Part shown: positions 52,957 through 63,349 of the stretch, piece by piece
Numbering within the stretch: position 1 is the first letter of the stretch
How the letters are laid out: each line of letters begins with the position of its first letter
NCBI GenBank assembly: GCA_023957755.1
Contig: JAMLGT010000003.1
Location: forward strand, 62,001-126,000
DNA: 64,000 nucleotides
Reading direction: 5' to 3'
Source of the DNA: Chitinophagaceae bacterium
GTDB taxonomy: Bacteria; Bacteroidota; Bacteroidia; Chitinophagales; Chitinophagaceae
The notes under the pieces: generated by a model
The model's database searches: none
What the model saw: only the letters and a program-made list of their open reading frames with translations
What the model was told of the DNA's origin: nothing
Made by a program: the position numbers and the translations under genes

Positions 52957-55596
52957 TCAATCGTTTTTTCGCCTTATTAAATCTGCAACTAACCCCGTCC
53001 AGCCTGTTTGGTGCGAGGCGCCCAGGCCTTTGCCGGTTTCCCCGTGAAAATATTCGTAGAACAGTACGAGGTCTCTGAAATGGGGATCCTGATTGAAGCG
53101 TTCGTCCTGCCCATTCACAATACGGTTGCCTTTGTCGTCTCTAGTAAAGATTCCTATCAGCCGATTGCGAAGCGCTTCTGCGATTTTACGAAGTGATAAA
53201 TTATTACCTGAGTGGGTAGGGAATTCTACCTGCAGGCTATCGCCAAAATAGTTGTAATACTTTTCAAGTGATTGTATTATCAGGTAGTTCATCGGCATCC
53301 ATACAGGGCCGCGCCAGTTAGAGTTGCCCCCGAAAATGGATGTCTCTGAATCGCCCGGTTCATAATGCAGTCCGAAATCGTAGCCTCCGATATTTATAGT
53401 GTAGGGCTTTTCATGAATTTTGGAGAGCGAACGTATGCCTGCACAGGAGAGAAATTCCTTTTCGTCGATGAGTGCGCTCAGCACTTTCTTAAGTCTTTTA
53501 AAGGGTGCCAGTGAAAGTAGGATTTTTTCTTTATTGCCCGGGTTTTCAATTACCTGATAGTCGTCGTTCCGCTGTCTGTAGTCGACAAACCACTTTAGTC
53601 GTCCATAAAACTCGGGAACTTTTTCCAGCAATGATTTATCAATTACGTGTACGGCAAACAGTGAGGTTAGCCCCACAAGTGACCTTACTTTTAGTGGTAT
53701 GAATCCTCCGTCCGGCATTCGGAGTACATCGTAGAAAAATCCTTCCTGTTCATCCCATGAGCCTTCAAAGCCTTCGCGTATCTGATTGATGGAAGAGGCG
53801 ATATAGGTGAAGTGTTCAAAGAATTTGGTAGCCAGGTCTTCGTAGGTTTTGTTGGTCTGTGCCAGCTCAAGCGCAATGTCGAGCATATTCAGACAATACA
53901 TTCCCATCCATGCAGTGCCGTCAGCCTGTTCCAGGATTCCATTTCCCGGCACATTATTCCGGTCAAAGATCCCGATGTTATCCAGGCCCAGAAATCCTCC
54001 TTCAAATACATTATTGTTCAGGCGGTCTTTACGGTTTACCCACCAGGTGAAGTTGATCAGTAGTTTCTGGAATACCCTCTCCAGAAATTGAGTGTCTGCA
54101 ATACCTGTTTTTTCTTTGTCAATTTTATAGACTTCCATACATGCCCAGGCCTGCACAGGTGGATTTACATCGCTAAAATTCCATTCATAAGCAGGGATTT
54201 GCCCGTAAGGATTCATATACCATTCGCGCAGCAGGAGAATCAACTGTCGTTTGGCAAACTCGGCATCCAGTGAGGCAAGGGCTACACAGTGGAAGGGCAG
54301 ATCCCACGCGGCATACCACGGGTATTCCCATTTGTCGGGCATGGAAATGATGTCTTCATTATTAAGCGTGAGCCAGTCGCTGTTGCGCCCTTTCAGGCGG
54401 CTGGCAGGTGGAGGCACATGCCCGGGATCGCCTTTGAGCCATGAAGGAATATCGATATAGTAAAACTGTTTGCTCCATAGCAGGCCGGAATAAGCCTGCC
54501 GCTGAATATTCTTTAAGTCCTCATTATCACTGTGGCACAATTGGGCATAAAAATCGTCGGTTTCACTGATTCTGGTTATAAAAGTATTTTCAAAGTCACT
54601 GCCAAATGGTTGTGGTATCTCTTCTCTGGAAAGGCGCAGGCGGATAGTGAATACCTTGCCTCCCTCTATCGTGGCGCGGTAGAGTGGGGCAAACCGGGTG
54701 CCGTTATTTTTTGATTTGAAGATGTCGTAGTTATCTTTTATTACGGCATCATGAAAGGCATCTTTTACAAAAGGAGTTTTGTTGGCAAGTGCATACAGCC
54801 TTACAAAGTTGTCCTCGTTTTCAGTGAACAGGGTTTGGTCAGGCTTATCAAAATAAAAGTTATAATTGCCGGTTCGCGAGTCGGTTACTTTGGCTATTCC
54901 CATTTCGCTATTTTGTGCCATCAATAGAATATCCGGCTTGGGGTCTATCAGTCCGAATGCCCATTCGTTTCTGAACCATAACGTGGGAAGAATTGCTATG
55001 AAGGCGCTTTCAGAAGCCCTGTTGTGAATACTTAGTTTGATGCAGATATCCTCCTCATTGCTCTTGGCATACTCTATAAAAATGTCGAAGTAACGGTTGT
55101 CCTTAAATGCATCTGTGTCGGTGATTTCAAACTCAGGATCTTTTTTAGAAAGATGGGAATTAGTGTTTTCCAATTCTTCATAGGGGAATGCGTCCTGAGG
55201 ATATTTATAGAGATACTTCATGTAGGAGTGGGAAGGAGTATTATCAAGGTGGTAATACAATTCTTTAACATCTTCACCATGATTAGCTTGTGAGGGTGTG
55301 AGTCCGAAGAGGCGTTCCTTAAGGATATGATCTTTACCATTCCAGAATGCAGGTGCAAAGCAGATGTGCTGCTTTTCGTCAGATATGCCTCCGATCCCGT
55401 CCTCGCCCCACCGATACGCTTTTGAGCGGGAGAAACTGTGCGTAATATAATTCCAGGCATCCCCGTTGGCGCTATAGTCTTCCCTGACGGTGCCCCATTG
55501 CCTTTCAGAGAGATAAGGCCCCCATTTTAACCACTTCCTTTTTTCAGTGTAGTGTTCGTTTAGTCGCTCTTGCTCTTTTGTTACTTTGTTTGTCAT
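52957..55596 (-). CDS. GH63-like glucosidase (MGH1-type)
   Basis: 879-residue glycoside hydrolase of the mannosyl-oligosaccharide glucosidase type (GH63), cytosolic, with no signal peptide. The N-terminal beta region (WGPYLSERQWGTVREDYSANGDAWNYITHSFSRSKAYRWGEDGI) is followed by a (alpha/alpha)6 barrel with the acidic catalytic residues in WDLPFHCVALA, AYEWNFSDVNPPVQAW and WRGPVWMPMNYLI. It probably acts on alpha-glucosides such as kojibiose or glucosylglycerate; substrate not fixed. Single gene with no carbohydrate neighbours, which is unusual for such an enzyme. Confidence 0.88.
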   Translation of the reverse strand: MTNKVTKEQERLNEHYTEKRKWLKWGPYLSERQWGTVREDYSANGDAWNYITHSFSRSKAYRWGEDGIGGISDEKQHICFAPAFWNGKDHILKERLFGLTPSQANHGEDVKELYYHLDNTPSHSYMKYLYKYPQDAFPYEELENTNSHLSKKDPEFEITDTDAFKDNRYFDIFIEYAKSNEEDICIKLSIHNRASESAFIAILPTLWFRNEWAFGLIDPKPDILLMAQNSEMGIAKVTDSRTGNYNFYFDKPDQTLFTENEDNFVRLYALANKTPFVKDAFHDAVIKDNYDIFKSKNNGTRFAPLYRATIEGGKVFTIRLRLSREEIPQPFGSDFENTFITRISETDDFYAQLCHSDNEDLKNIQRQAYSGLLWSKQFYYIDIPSWLKGDPGHVPPPASRLKGRNSDWLTLNNEDIISMPDKWEYPWYAAWDLPFHCVALASLDAEFAKRQLILLLREWYMNPYGQIPAYEWNFSDVNPPVQAWACMEVYKIDKEKTGIADTQFLERVFQKLLINFTWWVNRKDRLNNNVFEGGFLGLDNIGIFDRNNVPGNGILEQADGTAWMGMYCLNMLDIALELAQTNKTYEDLATKFFEHFTYIASSINQIREGFEGSWDEQEGFFYDVLRMPDGGFIPLKVRSLVGLTSLFAVHVIDKSLLEKVPEFYGRLKWFVDYRQRNDDYQVIENPGNKEKILLSLAPFKRLKKVLSALIDEKEFLSCAGIRSLSKIHEKPYTINIGGYDFGLHYEPGDSETSIFGGNSNWRGPVWMPMNYLIIQSLEKYYNYFGDSLQVEFPTHSGNNLSLRKIAEALRNRLIGIFTRDDKGNRIVNGQDERFNQDPHFRDLVLFYEYFHGETGKGLGASHQTGWTGLVADLIRRKND

Positions 55597-55821
55597 ATCA
55601 CATTCGGGGTATAGAGATTAAAGTTAATTTAGAATATATCATAAGGTATCAGACACTTAGTGGCTGCTTAAAGCCAGATATTCTCAAAATTTATACCATT
55701 GGAAGGCCGGAGGACTGAATTAATTTTTACCGCCGGAAATCTGTGTACTTCCATTGAAAAAATCACTCTAATAGTTCGCGATTTTTTATCTACATTCGGC
55801 ACTACTCAAAAATCATTTTTT

Positions 55822-58800
55822 ATGAAGCAAAATATGCTCTTATTCCTGTTTTTACTGGTGATACCTGCAATAGTTCCGGCACAGAAGTCTTTGTATTTTA
55901 CTTCTACGCCCGCACTGACACCTGATGGCAGTGAGGTAATCTTCAGTTATACCGGAAATTTATGGCGGGCTCCATTAAAGGGAGGTCTTGCCACTCAGAT
56001 TACTTCATTGCAGGGGGTTAGCAATCGTCCCCGGGTATCGCCCGATGGCAAATGGATTGCCTTCAGCAATAGTCAGTATGGCAATAGTGATATTTATGTA
56101 ATGCCATCTGCCGGTGGTGATATCAGGAGGCTGACATTTCATTCTGCAAGTGATGTGATGGAATCATGGTCATGGGACAGTAAATGGATTTACTTCACCA
56201 GTGCGCGCTACGATCGCATGAGCACCTATAAGGTGAGTGTGGATGGCGGCACTCCGCAACGGGTATTCAGCAATGATTATTTTGACTATACGCACGATGC
56301 GTTTGAACATCCCGTTACAGGAGAGATCTTCTTTGATGATACATGGGAGAGCTTCAATTTTTATAATCGGATAGGCTATAAAGGGGCGTTCAATCCTGAA
56401 GTACAGTCGTATAATCCGAAAACAAAGGAGTATAAAAAATATACCAACTGGCAGGGAAAGGATATGTCTGTGAGTACCGATCGGAAAGGTAAAATTTATT
56501 TCATCTCTGATGAGGCAAATGGTCAGTATAATCTCTATACGCTGGATGGAAACAAGAAGACTGCCCTGACGAATTTCAAAACTTCCATAATGCGTCCTTT
56601 TGTAAATGCAGACGGAACTGAAGTGGTTTTTGAAAAAGATTTCCAGTTGTACTCCTATAATATTTCATCAAAAAAGAGTCGGCTGATTCCGCTACAGGCT
56701 TACACCAGTAATTCACTTGAATCTGACAAAACTTTTGCAGTAGCCAGAAACATCAGTGCCTTTGCAGTCTCTCCGGATGGGAAGAAGGTGGCAGTAGTGT
56801 CAAGAGGCAGGGTGATGGTTTCAGATATCAAAGGAAAGTTTGTCCGTGAAATGAATACTACCGCAAATGAAAGGGTAACAGATGTGTATTGGTTAAAAGA
56901 TAATGAGACACTACTTTTTATGCAGACTAACCGTGGCTTTGGAAATTTATATACTATCAAGGCCAGTGAAGGTGGCGGCCAGGTGCAGATTACCAATGAA
57001 GAGCGAAATAACAGAGCGCTTAGTTTTAACAGTGATCGCACAAAGGCTGTGTACCTCAGTGGAAATAATCAGGTGTGTTTACTGGATTTGAAGACAATGA
57101 AAAGCAGTGTGCTGGCTACCGATGAGATTTGGGGGCTGAACTCGTCCACCCCTTCTTTTTCTCCCGACGATCAGTATGTAATGTATAATGGAATCCGCAA
57201 TTTTGAATCAGATGTGATGCTGGTGAGGGTAAGTGATAAACAGGTTTTTAATATTACCAACACGGGAGTTTCAGAGCAGGATCCCGTATGGTCTCCTGAT
57301 GGAAAGTATATATATTTTGTGAGCGACAGGACGCATCCTTCGTATCCATATGGCATGCAGGAGTCGAAAGTGTACAGGATGGCGCTGCAAAGACTGGAGA
57401 AGCCTTTTGCAAGTGATATGTATGATTCGTTGTTTATTGAAAAGAAGAAGGATACTTCAAAAAGTGCGAAAGGAAATGGCGCGAGCGCATCAGGAGAAAA
57501 GCCTGTAGTAAATATCGACTTCAGAAATATGATGGACAGGCTGGAACGCATAGGGCCCGCTTTCGGAAGCCAGAGAGGTGTATTGGTAATAAAGGATGGC
57601 AGTAAGACCAGGATTCTTTTTCTCTCAAATCATGAAAATGGAAGGATGTCTTTGTGGCAACAGGTAGAGGAGCCATTTGAATCGAACAAGACTGAGAAGA
57701 TCAAAGGTGCAGAAGGGTTTGTTTCTTATGTGAATTCTGACGGTAAGAATACTTATCTGTTAATGCAGGGTGATTTATACAAGGTGAATCTGGCCGGGAA
57801 TTCAACTGAAAAGGTGAATATGGATTACTCCTTTTCAAGAAACCTGAAGAATGAGTTTGATCAGATGTTTTTTGAAGCGTGGGCGGTACTGGATGAGAAT
57901 TATTATAATGTGGATTTTAATAAAGTAAACTGGACCGCTATACGTAATCGGTATGCATCATATCTTCCATACGTGGAAACGAGAGACGACATCCGTGTTT
58001 TGCTTAACAATATGATGGGTGAGTTGAACACGTCGCACTATGGATTCAGCAGTGGAGGCCCTGAAGAGAACACCTACTACAAAACAGTGACAGCCTCTAC
58101 AGGGATAATGTTTAACAATGAGTCTCCTTATACTGTGGATTATGTAGTACCAAACGGTAATGCTGATTTTGAAGCAGGGAGAATTCAGAAAGGTGATATA
58201 CTGGTAGCGATCGACGGTAAGAAGCTGGATGTCGGGCAAAACAGAGAATCTTATTTTTCGTATGCCCAAATTCCTAATGAGTTGCAACTTACTTTTCGCA
58301 GAGGGCAGGCTGAATTTAATGTGAAGGTGAAGCCTGCAAGCTATGCAGCTACTTCATCTCTGCTGTATGATAATTGGGAACAGACTAATCGTCAGCGGGT
58401 AAATCGCCTTAGTAACAACCGGATCGGGTATGTGTATATGCGTGACATGGGTGGTGGCTCGCTCGATAAGTTTGAACTGGATATGGTGAGTGATTCAGTA
58501 GCACAGAAAGAAGCGCTGATCCTTGATCTGAGGTATAATACTGGTGGCAATGTGCATGATAAAGTGCTGCAGTTCCTCTCCCAAAAGCCCTATTTGAAGT
58601 GGAAATACAGAAATGGAAAATTGAGTCCGCAACCCAACTTTGCACCGGCAGCCAAGCCTATCATCGTGTTGATTAATGAGCAGACACTGAGCGATGGTGA
58701 AATGGCGTCGGCAGGCTTCAAGGAACTGGGATTAGGTAAGATTGTGGGTACGGAGACCTATCGCTGGATTATCTTTACTTCAGGTGCAAGACTGGTAGAT

Positions 58801-58974
58801 GGTTCTTCTGTAAGGTTGCCTTCGTGGGGATGCTTTACACTTGATGGAAAGGATCTTGAAAAGACAGGAGTATCGCCGGACATTTTTGTACAGAATACAT
58901 TTATGGACCGGATGACCGGAAAAGATCCACAGATCGACAGAGCTGTGCAGGAAATCCTGAAAGAGTTAAAATAA
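55822..58974 (+). CDS. Exported Tricorn-like S41 protease with PDZ domain
   Basis: 1050 residues from the ATG at 55822, where a signal peptide begins (MLLFLFLLVIPAIVPAQ); the frame opens earlier at 55699 without a signal. A six- or seven-blade PD40 propeller (SPDGKWIAFSNSQYGNSDIY and similar repeats), a second propeller, the C-terminal core with LNTSHYG (His), a PDZ domain (FEAGRIQKGDILVAIDGKKL), then S41 residues ALILDLRYNTGGNVHD and LINEQTLSDGEMASAGF (Ser nucleophile) and GKIVGTETYRW. Trims peptides in the periplasm or outside the cell. The usual C-terminal extension is intact. Confidence 0.92.
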   Translation: MKQNMLLFLFLLVIPAIVPAQKSLYFTSTPALTPDGSEVIFSYTGNLWRAPLKGGLATQITSLQGVSNRPRVSPDGKWIAFSNSQYGNSDIYVMPSAGGDIRRLTFHSASDVMESWSWDSKWIYFTSARYDRMSTYKVSVDGGTPQRVFSNDYFDYTHDAFEHPVTGEIFFDDTWESFNFYNRIGYKGAFNPEVQSYNPKTKEYKKYTNWQGKDMSVSTDRKGKIYFISDEANGQYNLYTLDGNKKTALTNFKTSIMRPFVNADGTEVVFEKDFQLYSYNISSKKSRLIPLQAYTSNSLESDKTFAVARNISAFAVSPDGKKVAVVSRGRVMVSDIKGKFVREMNTTANERVTDVYWLKDNETLLFMQTNRGFGNLYTIKASEGGGQVQITNEERNNRALSFNSDRTKAVYLSGNNQVCLLDLKTMKSSVLATDEIWGLNSSTPSFSPDDQYVMYNGIRNFESDVMLVRVSDKQVFNITNTGVSEQDPVWSPDGKYIYFVSDRTHPSYPYGMQESKVYRMALQRLEKPFASDMYDSLFIEKKKDTSKSAKGNGASASGEKPVVNIDFRNMMDRLERIGPAFGSQRGVLVIKDGSKTRILFLSNHENGRMSLWQQVEEPFESNKTEKIKGAEGFVSYVNSDGKNTYLLMQGDLYKVNLAGNSTEKVNMDYSFSRNLKNEFDQMFFEAWAVLDENYYNVDFNKVNWTAIRNRYASYLPYVETRDDIRVLLNNMMGELNTSHYGFSSGGPEENTYYKTVTASTGIMFNNESPYTVDYVVPNGNADFEAGRIQKGDILVAIDGKKLDVGQNRESYFSYAQIPNELQLTFRRGQAEFNVKVKPASYAATSSLLYDNWEQTNRQRVNRLSNNRIGYVYMRDMGGGSLDKFELDMVSDSVAQKEALILDLRYNTGGNVHDKVLQFLSQKPYLKWKYRNGKLSPQPNFAPAAKPIIVLINEQTLSDGEMASAGFKELGLGKIVGTETYRWIIFTSGARLVDGSSVRLPSWGCFTLDGKDLEKTGVSPDIFVQNTFMDRMTGKDPQIDRAVQEILKELK

Positions 58975-58990
58975 TAGGGCTCTGGTACTT

Positions 58991-59494
58991 TTATCTTCCG
59001 GGAAACAGGGATGAAATCGCTGCATAGAGGAGGAATAATACTGCAAAGGCAGCCAGAATAAATTTTGTGGTAGCTATTGCAGAGGTCATTACAGCCAGAA
59101 AATTTGATGGGCTGAAGTTTATATGAATAAGCATCAGCCCATTTTCTATGGCATCAAGCCCCGCAGCGGTTAATCCGGCAACGGAAGCATAGATTCCTGT
59201 CTTTCGAAAACTGATATTGCGCAGTGCAAAGTAGCGACAGGCCAGATACAGGAACGTACCGTAGAATAACAGGTAGAAATAATCCAAAGCTATGTTTATA
59301 TAAAAGGCAATCATCTTCTCACCAGCCCATTCACGGGCGATTTCCTTTACCTGCGGGGCAGTGTTGCTTAGCTCTAAAGAAATAATTCCGGAGGGTGCAG
59401 AAGGGCTTATCAGTAATTTGTTCTGTATGTTGATCGTAATCATCAGAATGAGGGTGGCTACTAATAACCATAATATGGTTCGGGAACGTATCAT
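58991..59494 (-). CDS. Hypothetical integral membrane protein
   Basis: 167 residues with about four predicted helices (TILWLLVATLILMITINI, IALDYFYLLFYGTFLYLACRYF, TGIYASVAGLTAAGLDAIENGL and FILAAFAVLFLLYAAISS) and a periplasmic loop of about 40 residues after the first. No recognised family. The stop converges on the Tricorn gene (16 bp between stops). Likely the last gene of a transcript with the cupin and class-V aminotransferase genes. Confidence 0.65.
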   Translation of the reverse strand: MIRSRTILWLLVATLILMITINIQNKLLISPSAPSGIISLELSNTAPQVKEIAREWAGEKMIAFYINIALDYFYLLFYGTFLYLACRYFALRNISFRKTGIYASVAGLTAAGLDAIENGLMLIHINFSPSNFLAVMTSAIATTKFILAAFAVLFLLYAAISSLFPGR

Positions 59495-59602
59495 TTCCCA
59501 AAAGTAAATTCAATTATGGGAATAATCCTGTATTAATAGATACCTGATTACATGGTTATTAAATATGTAATGAAACAATAGCAATTATGGCGCTCGGGAA
59601 GA

Positions 59603-60091
59603 CTATTTGTCAATACAAAACTTGTGAATGGTCTCTCTTTGTGAAGGATATTGTTGTATCAATTCATCCCTGTCTGCGAGTTCAAAATCCTTAAAATCAA
59701 ATCCCGGAGCTACCACACAACTTGCCAATGCAAAGCCTTTACCTTCCCTGATCCTAGCTGCAAACCATAATCCTGCCGGGATAATAACCTGGAATACCTC
59801 GCCATTTTCAGGGTTGCACCCCAATGTGTGTATTTCCAGTTCGCCGTCGGCCCTCAGTATTAATATTTCAAGAGCACTACCGGCATGAAACAGCCAGAGT
59901 TCGTCGGATCGGATTTTGTGAAAATGAGAGATATCTTCATCACAAAGCAGGTAATAAATACAGGTAGCCGTATTCCGCATTTTTCCTTCTTCATTACTTA
60001 CCTGGCTGGTACTTCTATAGGTCTCCCTGTAGAATCCTCCTTCCGGATGGGGCTCTAGTCCTAGCGCTTCGATATATGCTGCTGCTGTCAT
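59603..60091 (-). CDS. Cupin-like DUF985 protein
   Basis: 162 residues from the ATG at 60091; the frame opens further upstream but would overlap the previous gene by 55 bp. DUF985 cupin: IEALGLEPHPEGGFYRETYRST, IYYLLCDEDISHFHKIRSDELWLFHAGSALEI (His/Glu-rich strand), VIIPAGLWFAARI and GFDFKDFELADRDEL. The family resembles RmlC-type barrels; enzyme activity is unproven. Runs from the aminotransferase gene with 47 bp between. Confidence 0.83.
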   Translation of the reverse strand: MTAAAYIEALGLEPHPEGGFYRETYRSTSQVSNEEGKMRNTATCIYYLLCDEDISHFHKIRSDELWLFHAGSALEILILRADGELEIHTLGCNPENGEVFQVIIPAGLWFAARIREGKGFALASCVVAPGFDFKDFELADRDELIQQYPSQRETIHKFCIDK

Positions 60092-60138
60092 AAAGTAAGC
60101 GTTGTCCCCATTTGCAAGTGCATTTGGTCTAAAGGATG

Positions 60139-61548
60139 TCAGAGGGTAATTTCTGATTCTTTCTTGTCTTTGAACTGGCTTACGAAATTGCAAAAAGCAT
60201 TTATATCCGCTTCGTTGGTTATAAACCCTACTGATACACGTACAGATCCTCTCATCTTTCCGATGTACGCAACCATGTCATGGTAGTTGCCATCGGAGTG
60301 TGTAGTAAAGTAAGTAGCCAGTTCGTTGGTAGTAATGCAGTTATTTATTTCATCTACTCCCGGGTTGCAGAAGCAGCCTGTGCGGATGGAGATGTGTTGC
60401 CTGCTTGCTTTTTCTTCAATCAGTTCTGTAGAGAAAGTATTGCCTTCCGGGTCATAGAAACTCATAATCATGTTCCCCCCACGCTTATTGAAGTCTTCAG
60501 GTCCGAATATCTTCAGGAGAGGCGTGCCATTACTGTGCTTTAGCTGTTGTAGCCTGTGTGCAAAGAGTTTGATTATTGCATGAATTCTTCCTGAAATTCG
60601 TTCCATACCGATGCTGTCAATATAATCGAGTCCTGATTTAATTGCAGGTATATCGAGGTAGTTAAGCGTGCCGTCTTCGAATCGTTCGTGTGTATTAGTG
60701 AGATAATGATCCTGGGTGTTAACGGAAACCAGCGTTACAGTACCTCCTGCGAACCAGGGTTTTGTGAGTTTCTGGAAAGAGTCTTTATGAATCAGCAGAC
60801 ATCCTAACCCTGTGGGATACCCGAAAATCTTATAGAAGGATACCGACACGAAATCTGGCTGCACCTCAGAGAGGTCAAGCCTTGAAGTAGGTACGAAGGC
60901 CGCTGCGTCCAGGATTACATCGCAGCCAAGTTCTTTTGCAAAAGCAACCCATTTCAAGTCGTGTTTTACTCCTGTCACATTTGACTGAGCCGGATATGAG
61001 AAAAGCACCTTCTTGTTCTTTGCATGCGTAGTCAGCAGTTGTTTGAGTAATGCTTCATTTATTTGCAGATCCTCGTATTGCACAGGCACATAAGTTACGG
61101 AACCGCCCTTGTGCCTGCAATATTCACGGATTCCGTTTACAGAGTTGTGATTATCTGAAAGTAGTATGTATTCAGTATCAGGGTTAAATGGATAGCTCTC
61201 TGCAACGATTCTGAGTGCGTTAGTCGCGTTTTGGGTAAACACACAGACATAATCCTTGGCATTGAAAAAATCCAGCACTTTCTGCCTTGCGGCATCTATG
61301 AGATCCGAGGATCTTTTGGAAGTCGGATTGATTGAGTGAGGATTCCCGAACACTGATTTAAGGAGCATTTCCTGATGGTTGCTTACGAGAGAGGCAGGGT
61401 AGAGGTTGCCGCCTGTATAGTCGAGATAGATTTCTGAAGTGTCATCTATTCTACTGTATTCCTGCTTTCTTAACTGGGCAAAAAAGTCTTCATCAGGAAG
61501 GAGTGTGGTAGGAATTGGTTGATTCAGGGTATCTGTCTGTTGTACCAT
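60139..61548 (-). CDS. Class-V PLP-dependent aminotransferase (MOCOS N-terminal-like)
   Basis: 469 residues of the fold-type I class V family, related to cysteine desulfurases and the N-terminal part of molybdenum-cofactor sulfurase. Visible: IYLDYTGGNLYPASLVSNHQ at the start, the PLP lysine in VSFYKIFGYPTGLG (near residue 235), and the loop RTGCFCNPG with Cys residues where desulfurases hold their catalytic Cys. No Moco C-terminal (MOSC) domain. Whether it desulfurates cysteine or works on another amino acid is not known. Followed by the cupin gene. Confidence 0.85.
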   Translation of the reverse strand: MVQQTDTLNQPIPTTLLPDEDFFAQLRKQEYSRIDDTSEIYLDYTGGNLYPASLVSNHQEMLLKSVFGNPHSINPTSKRSSDLIDAARQKVLDFFNAKDYVCVFTQNATNALRIVAESYPFNPDTEYILLSDNHNSVNGIREYCRHKGGSVTYVPVQYEDLQINEALLKQLLTTHAKNKKVLFSYPAQSNVTGVKHDLKWVAFAKELGCDVILDAAAFVPTSRLDLSEVQPDFVSVSFYKIFGYPTGLGCLLIHKDSFQKLTKPWFAGGTVTLVSVNTQDHYLTNTHERFEDGTLNYLDIPAIKSGLDYIDSIGMERISGRIHAIIKLFAHRLQQLKHSNGTPLLKIFGPEDFNKRGGNMIMSFYDPEGNTFSTELIEEKASRQHISIRTGCFCNPGVDEINNCITTNELATYFTTHSDGNYHDMVAYIGKMRGSVRVSVGFITNEADINAFCNFVSQFKDKKESEITL

Positions 61549-61742
61549 TAGTAAAATTCAGTTTTAAGAGTGTTTTCCGGTAAAGGACATTACAGCACGC
61601 AAATTTACTAAATTAACCCGGGTTACGCATTAGAAAATGGATAGGTAAAATTTTGAGATTTCACTCAATGGCGCAAGTAGGGAATGAAGTTGTAATCAAA
61701 TAATCCTAATGCGAAATTGGGGTTTAAAATTAGGAAGGAGGA

Positions 61743-63248
61743 TTAGTCGGATACGATAGGGTATTCCTTTGGAAGCATCAGGAGGGCCAGAAGTGAAAGT
61801 GCTGCAAGGATTGCCATCGCAATATATACATGATGTGCTGATACATAGAATGAATGTCTCAGATAGTCTTCCGCCGGACCGGAAGCTTTGCCTGACTGTA
61901 ATACTTCTATAACATCATTGACTTTGGAGGGAAGTTGTGATTTGAGTGCGCCGGGCGCCCCTGTCAATTGGCTTCCCATCGCCATATTAAAAATACCTCC
62001 CAGAATTGCAGCGCCTATGCTCTGTCCTAAATAACGTGAGAACATATTGGAACCGGTTACCACACCCCGCTTTCCCCAGGGAACGATAGACTGTACACCT
62101 ACCAGGGTAGGTGTCGACAGAAAGCCCAGGCCGAACCCTATCATAATCTGATCAATAACAAGTAACCAGACAGGTGTATCAAATGGCAGCATCAGAAAGG
62201 CCACAGACGAAATGATGATGATGACAGTACCTATGATAGCAGTGTTTCTGAATCCAATTCTCAGATAGAGGATTCCCGAAAGAGATGAGGCAACAGGCCA
62301 TCCAAAACTCATGCTTGCCAGAATCAGCCCTGCGGCAATAGCTCCTAATCCCATTACTGACTGTGCATATACAGGGAGGTACATATTGGGGCCGAGCATA
62401 AGTGCACCCATACCTACCACCGCCAGATTGGTTCCCAGAAGTATCTTGTTTTTCCAAACCCAGTTGGGCATGATGGGCTCCCGGCTTCTTTGCTCCACTC
62501 TGACGGTGAGCGCAATTAATATTACTGAAAGCACGATCATCCCAATGCCTTTAGCGGATATCCAGGGCCATGCCTGTCCTGACTGCATCAAGGTAAAGAT
62601 CAAGGAGACTCCTGCCAATAGCATGAAGAATGCGCCGGCTATATCCAGTTTGTGTTCGTGTTTCTGTACATTTTCTTTTAGGAAAATTCCGATAAGGATA
62701 ATAGCAACAATTCCTATTGGTAAATTGATGAGGAAAATCCATCGCCATGATGCGTATTCTGCAAAGGCCCCTCCGAGCGATGGGCCCACAATTGCGGCCA
62801 TACCCCATACGCTTGACAACCAACCCTGGATTTTGGCTCGTTCGCTGATAGAATAAATGTCTCCTGCCAGTGTATTGACAGTAGCCATGATGGAGCCTGC
62901 GCCCAGTCCCTGTAATCCTCGAAAAAGAATAAGCGAGGTCATATTCCATGAGGATGCGCTTGCAGCAGATCCCACGAGGAAAAGTAGGGTGCCAAAGATG
63001 AGGATAGGTTTCCGTCCGTAGAGGTCGGCCAGTTTTCCATACAGGGGAATAGTGATTGTTTGTGCAAGCAGATAAATAGAAAAGACCCAGCTGAAAAGCG
63101 AGAAACCACCCAGGTCCCCTACAATCTGTGGTATGGCTGTGGATACGATTGTGGCATCCATAGCAGCCAGCATAATTGTAAACATCAATGCAGCAAGAAT
63201 CCATCCTCGACGTAGCGGCGGAGTTGGTGCGGATTCAGTTGCGGCCAT
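61743..63248 (-). CDS. MFS drug-efflux pump, DHA2 (EmrB/QacA) family
   Basis: 501 residues with fourteen hydrophobic segments. Proton antiporter of the 14-TM DHA2 family: MFTIMLAAMDATIVSTAIPQI (motif D1 region), GKLADLYGRKPILIFG (motif A), RGLQGLGAGSIM (motif B) and GWLSSVWGMAAIVGPSLGGAF (motif C, antiporter). Expected to export hydrophobic or cationic drugs. No EmrA or TolC partner or regulator is adjacent. Single-gene unit. Confidence 0.92.
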   Translation of the reverse strand: MAATESAPTPPLRRGWILAALMFTIMLAAMDATIVSTAIPQIVGDLGGFSLFSWVFSIYLLAQTITIPLYGKLADLYGRKPILIFGTLLFLVGSAASASSWNMTSLILFRGLQGLGAGSIMATVNTLAGDIYSISERAKIQGWLSSVWGMAAIVGPSLGGAFAEYASWRWIFLINLPIGIVAIILIGIFLKENVQKHEHKLDIAGAFFMLLAGVSLIFTLMQSGQAWPWISAKGIGMIVLSVILIALTVRVEQRSREPIMPNWVWKNKILLGTNLAVVGMGALMLGPNMYLPVYAQSVMGLGAIAAGLILASMSFGWPVASSLSGILYLRIGFRNTAIIGTVIIIISSVAFLMLPFDTPVWLLVIDQIMIGFGLGFLSTPTLVGVQSIVPWGKRGVVTGSNMFSRYLGQSIGAAILGGIFNMAMGSQLTGAPGALKSQLPSKVNDVIEVLQSGKASGPAEDYLRHSFYVSAHHVYIAMAILAALSLLALLMLPKEYPIVSD

Positions 63249-63349
63249 GATATTCAGATAAGTTCACTTTGATAATGAGTTGCAAAAATAGCTTTTTGAC
63301 CCTCTGATAAGTCTGCTTCTTTTTTTACTTTCCACAAGGTAGCGTTGCA

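Noticed and set aside
62311-62856. 181-codon frame opposite the efflux pump
   Set aside because: Antisense shadow of the pump gene; low-complexity product.
62551-63204. 217-codon frame in the efflux-pump gene, same strand, other phase
   Set aside because: A shifted reading of a clear 14-helix transporter; the product is rich in His, Cys and Arg with no family likeness.
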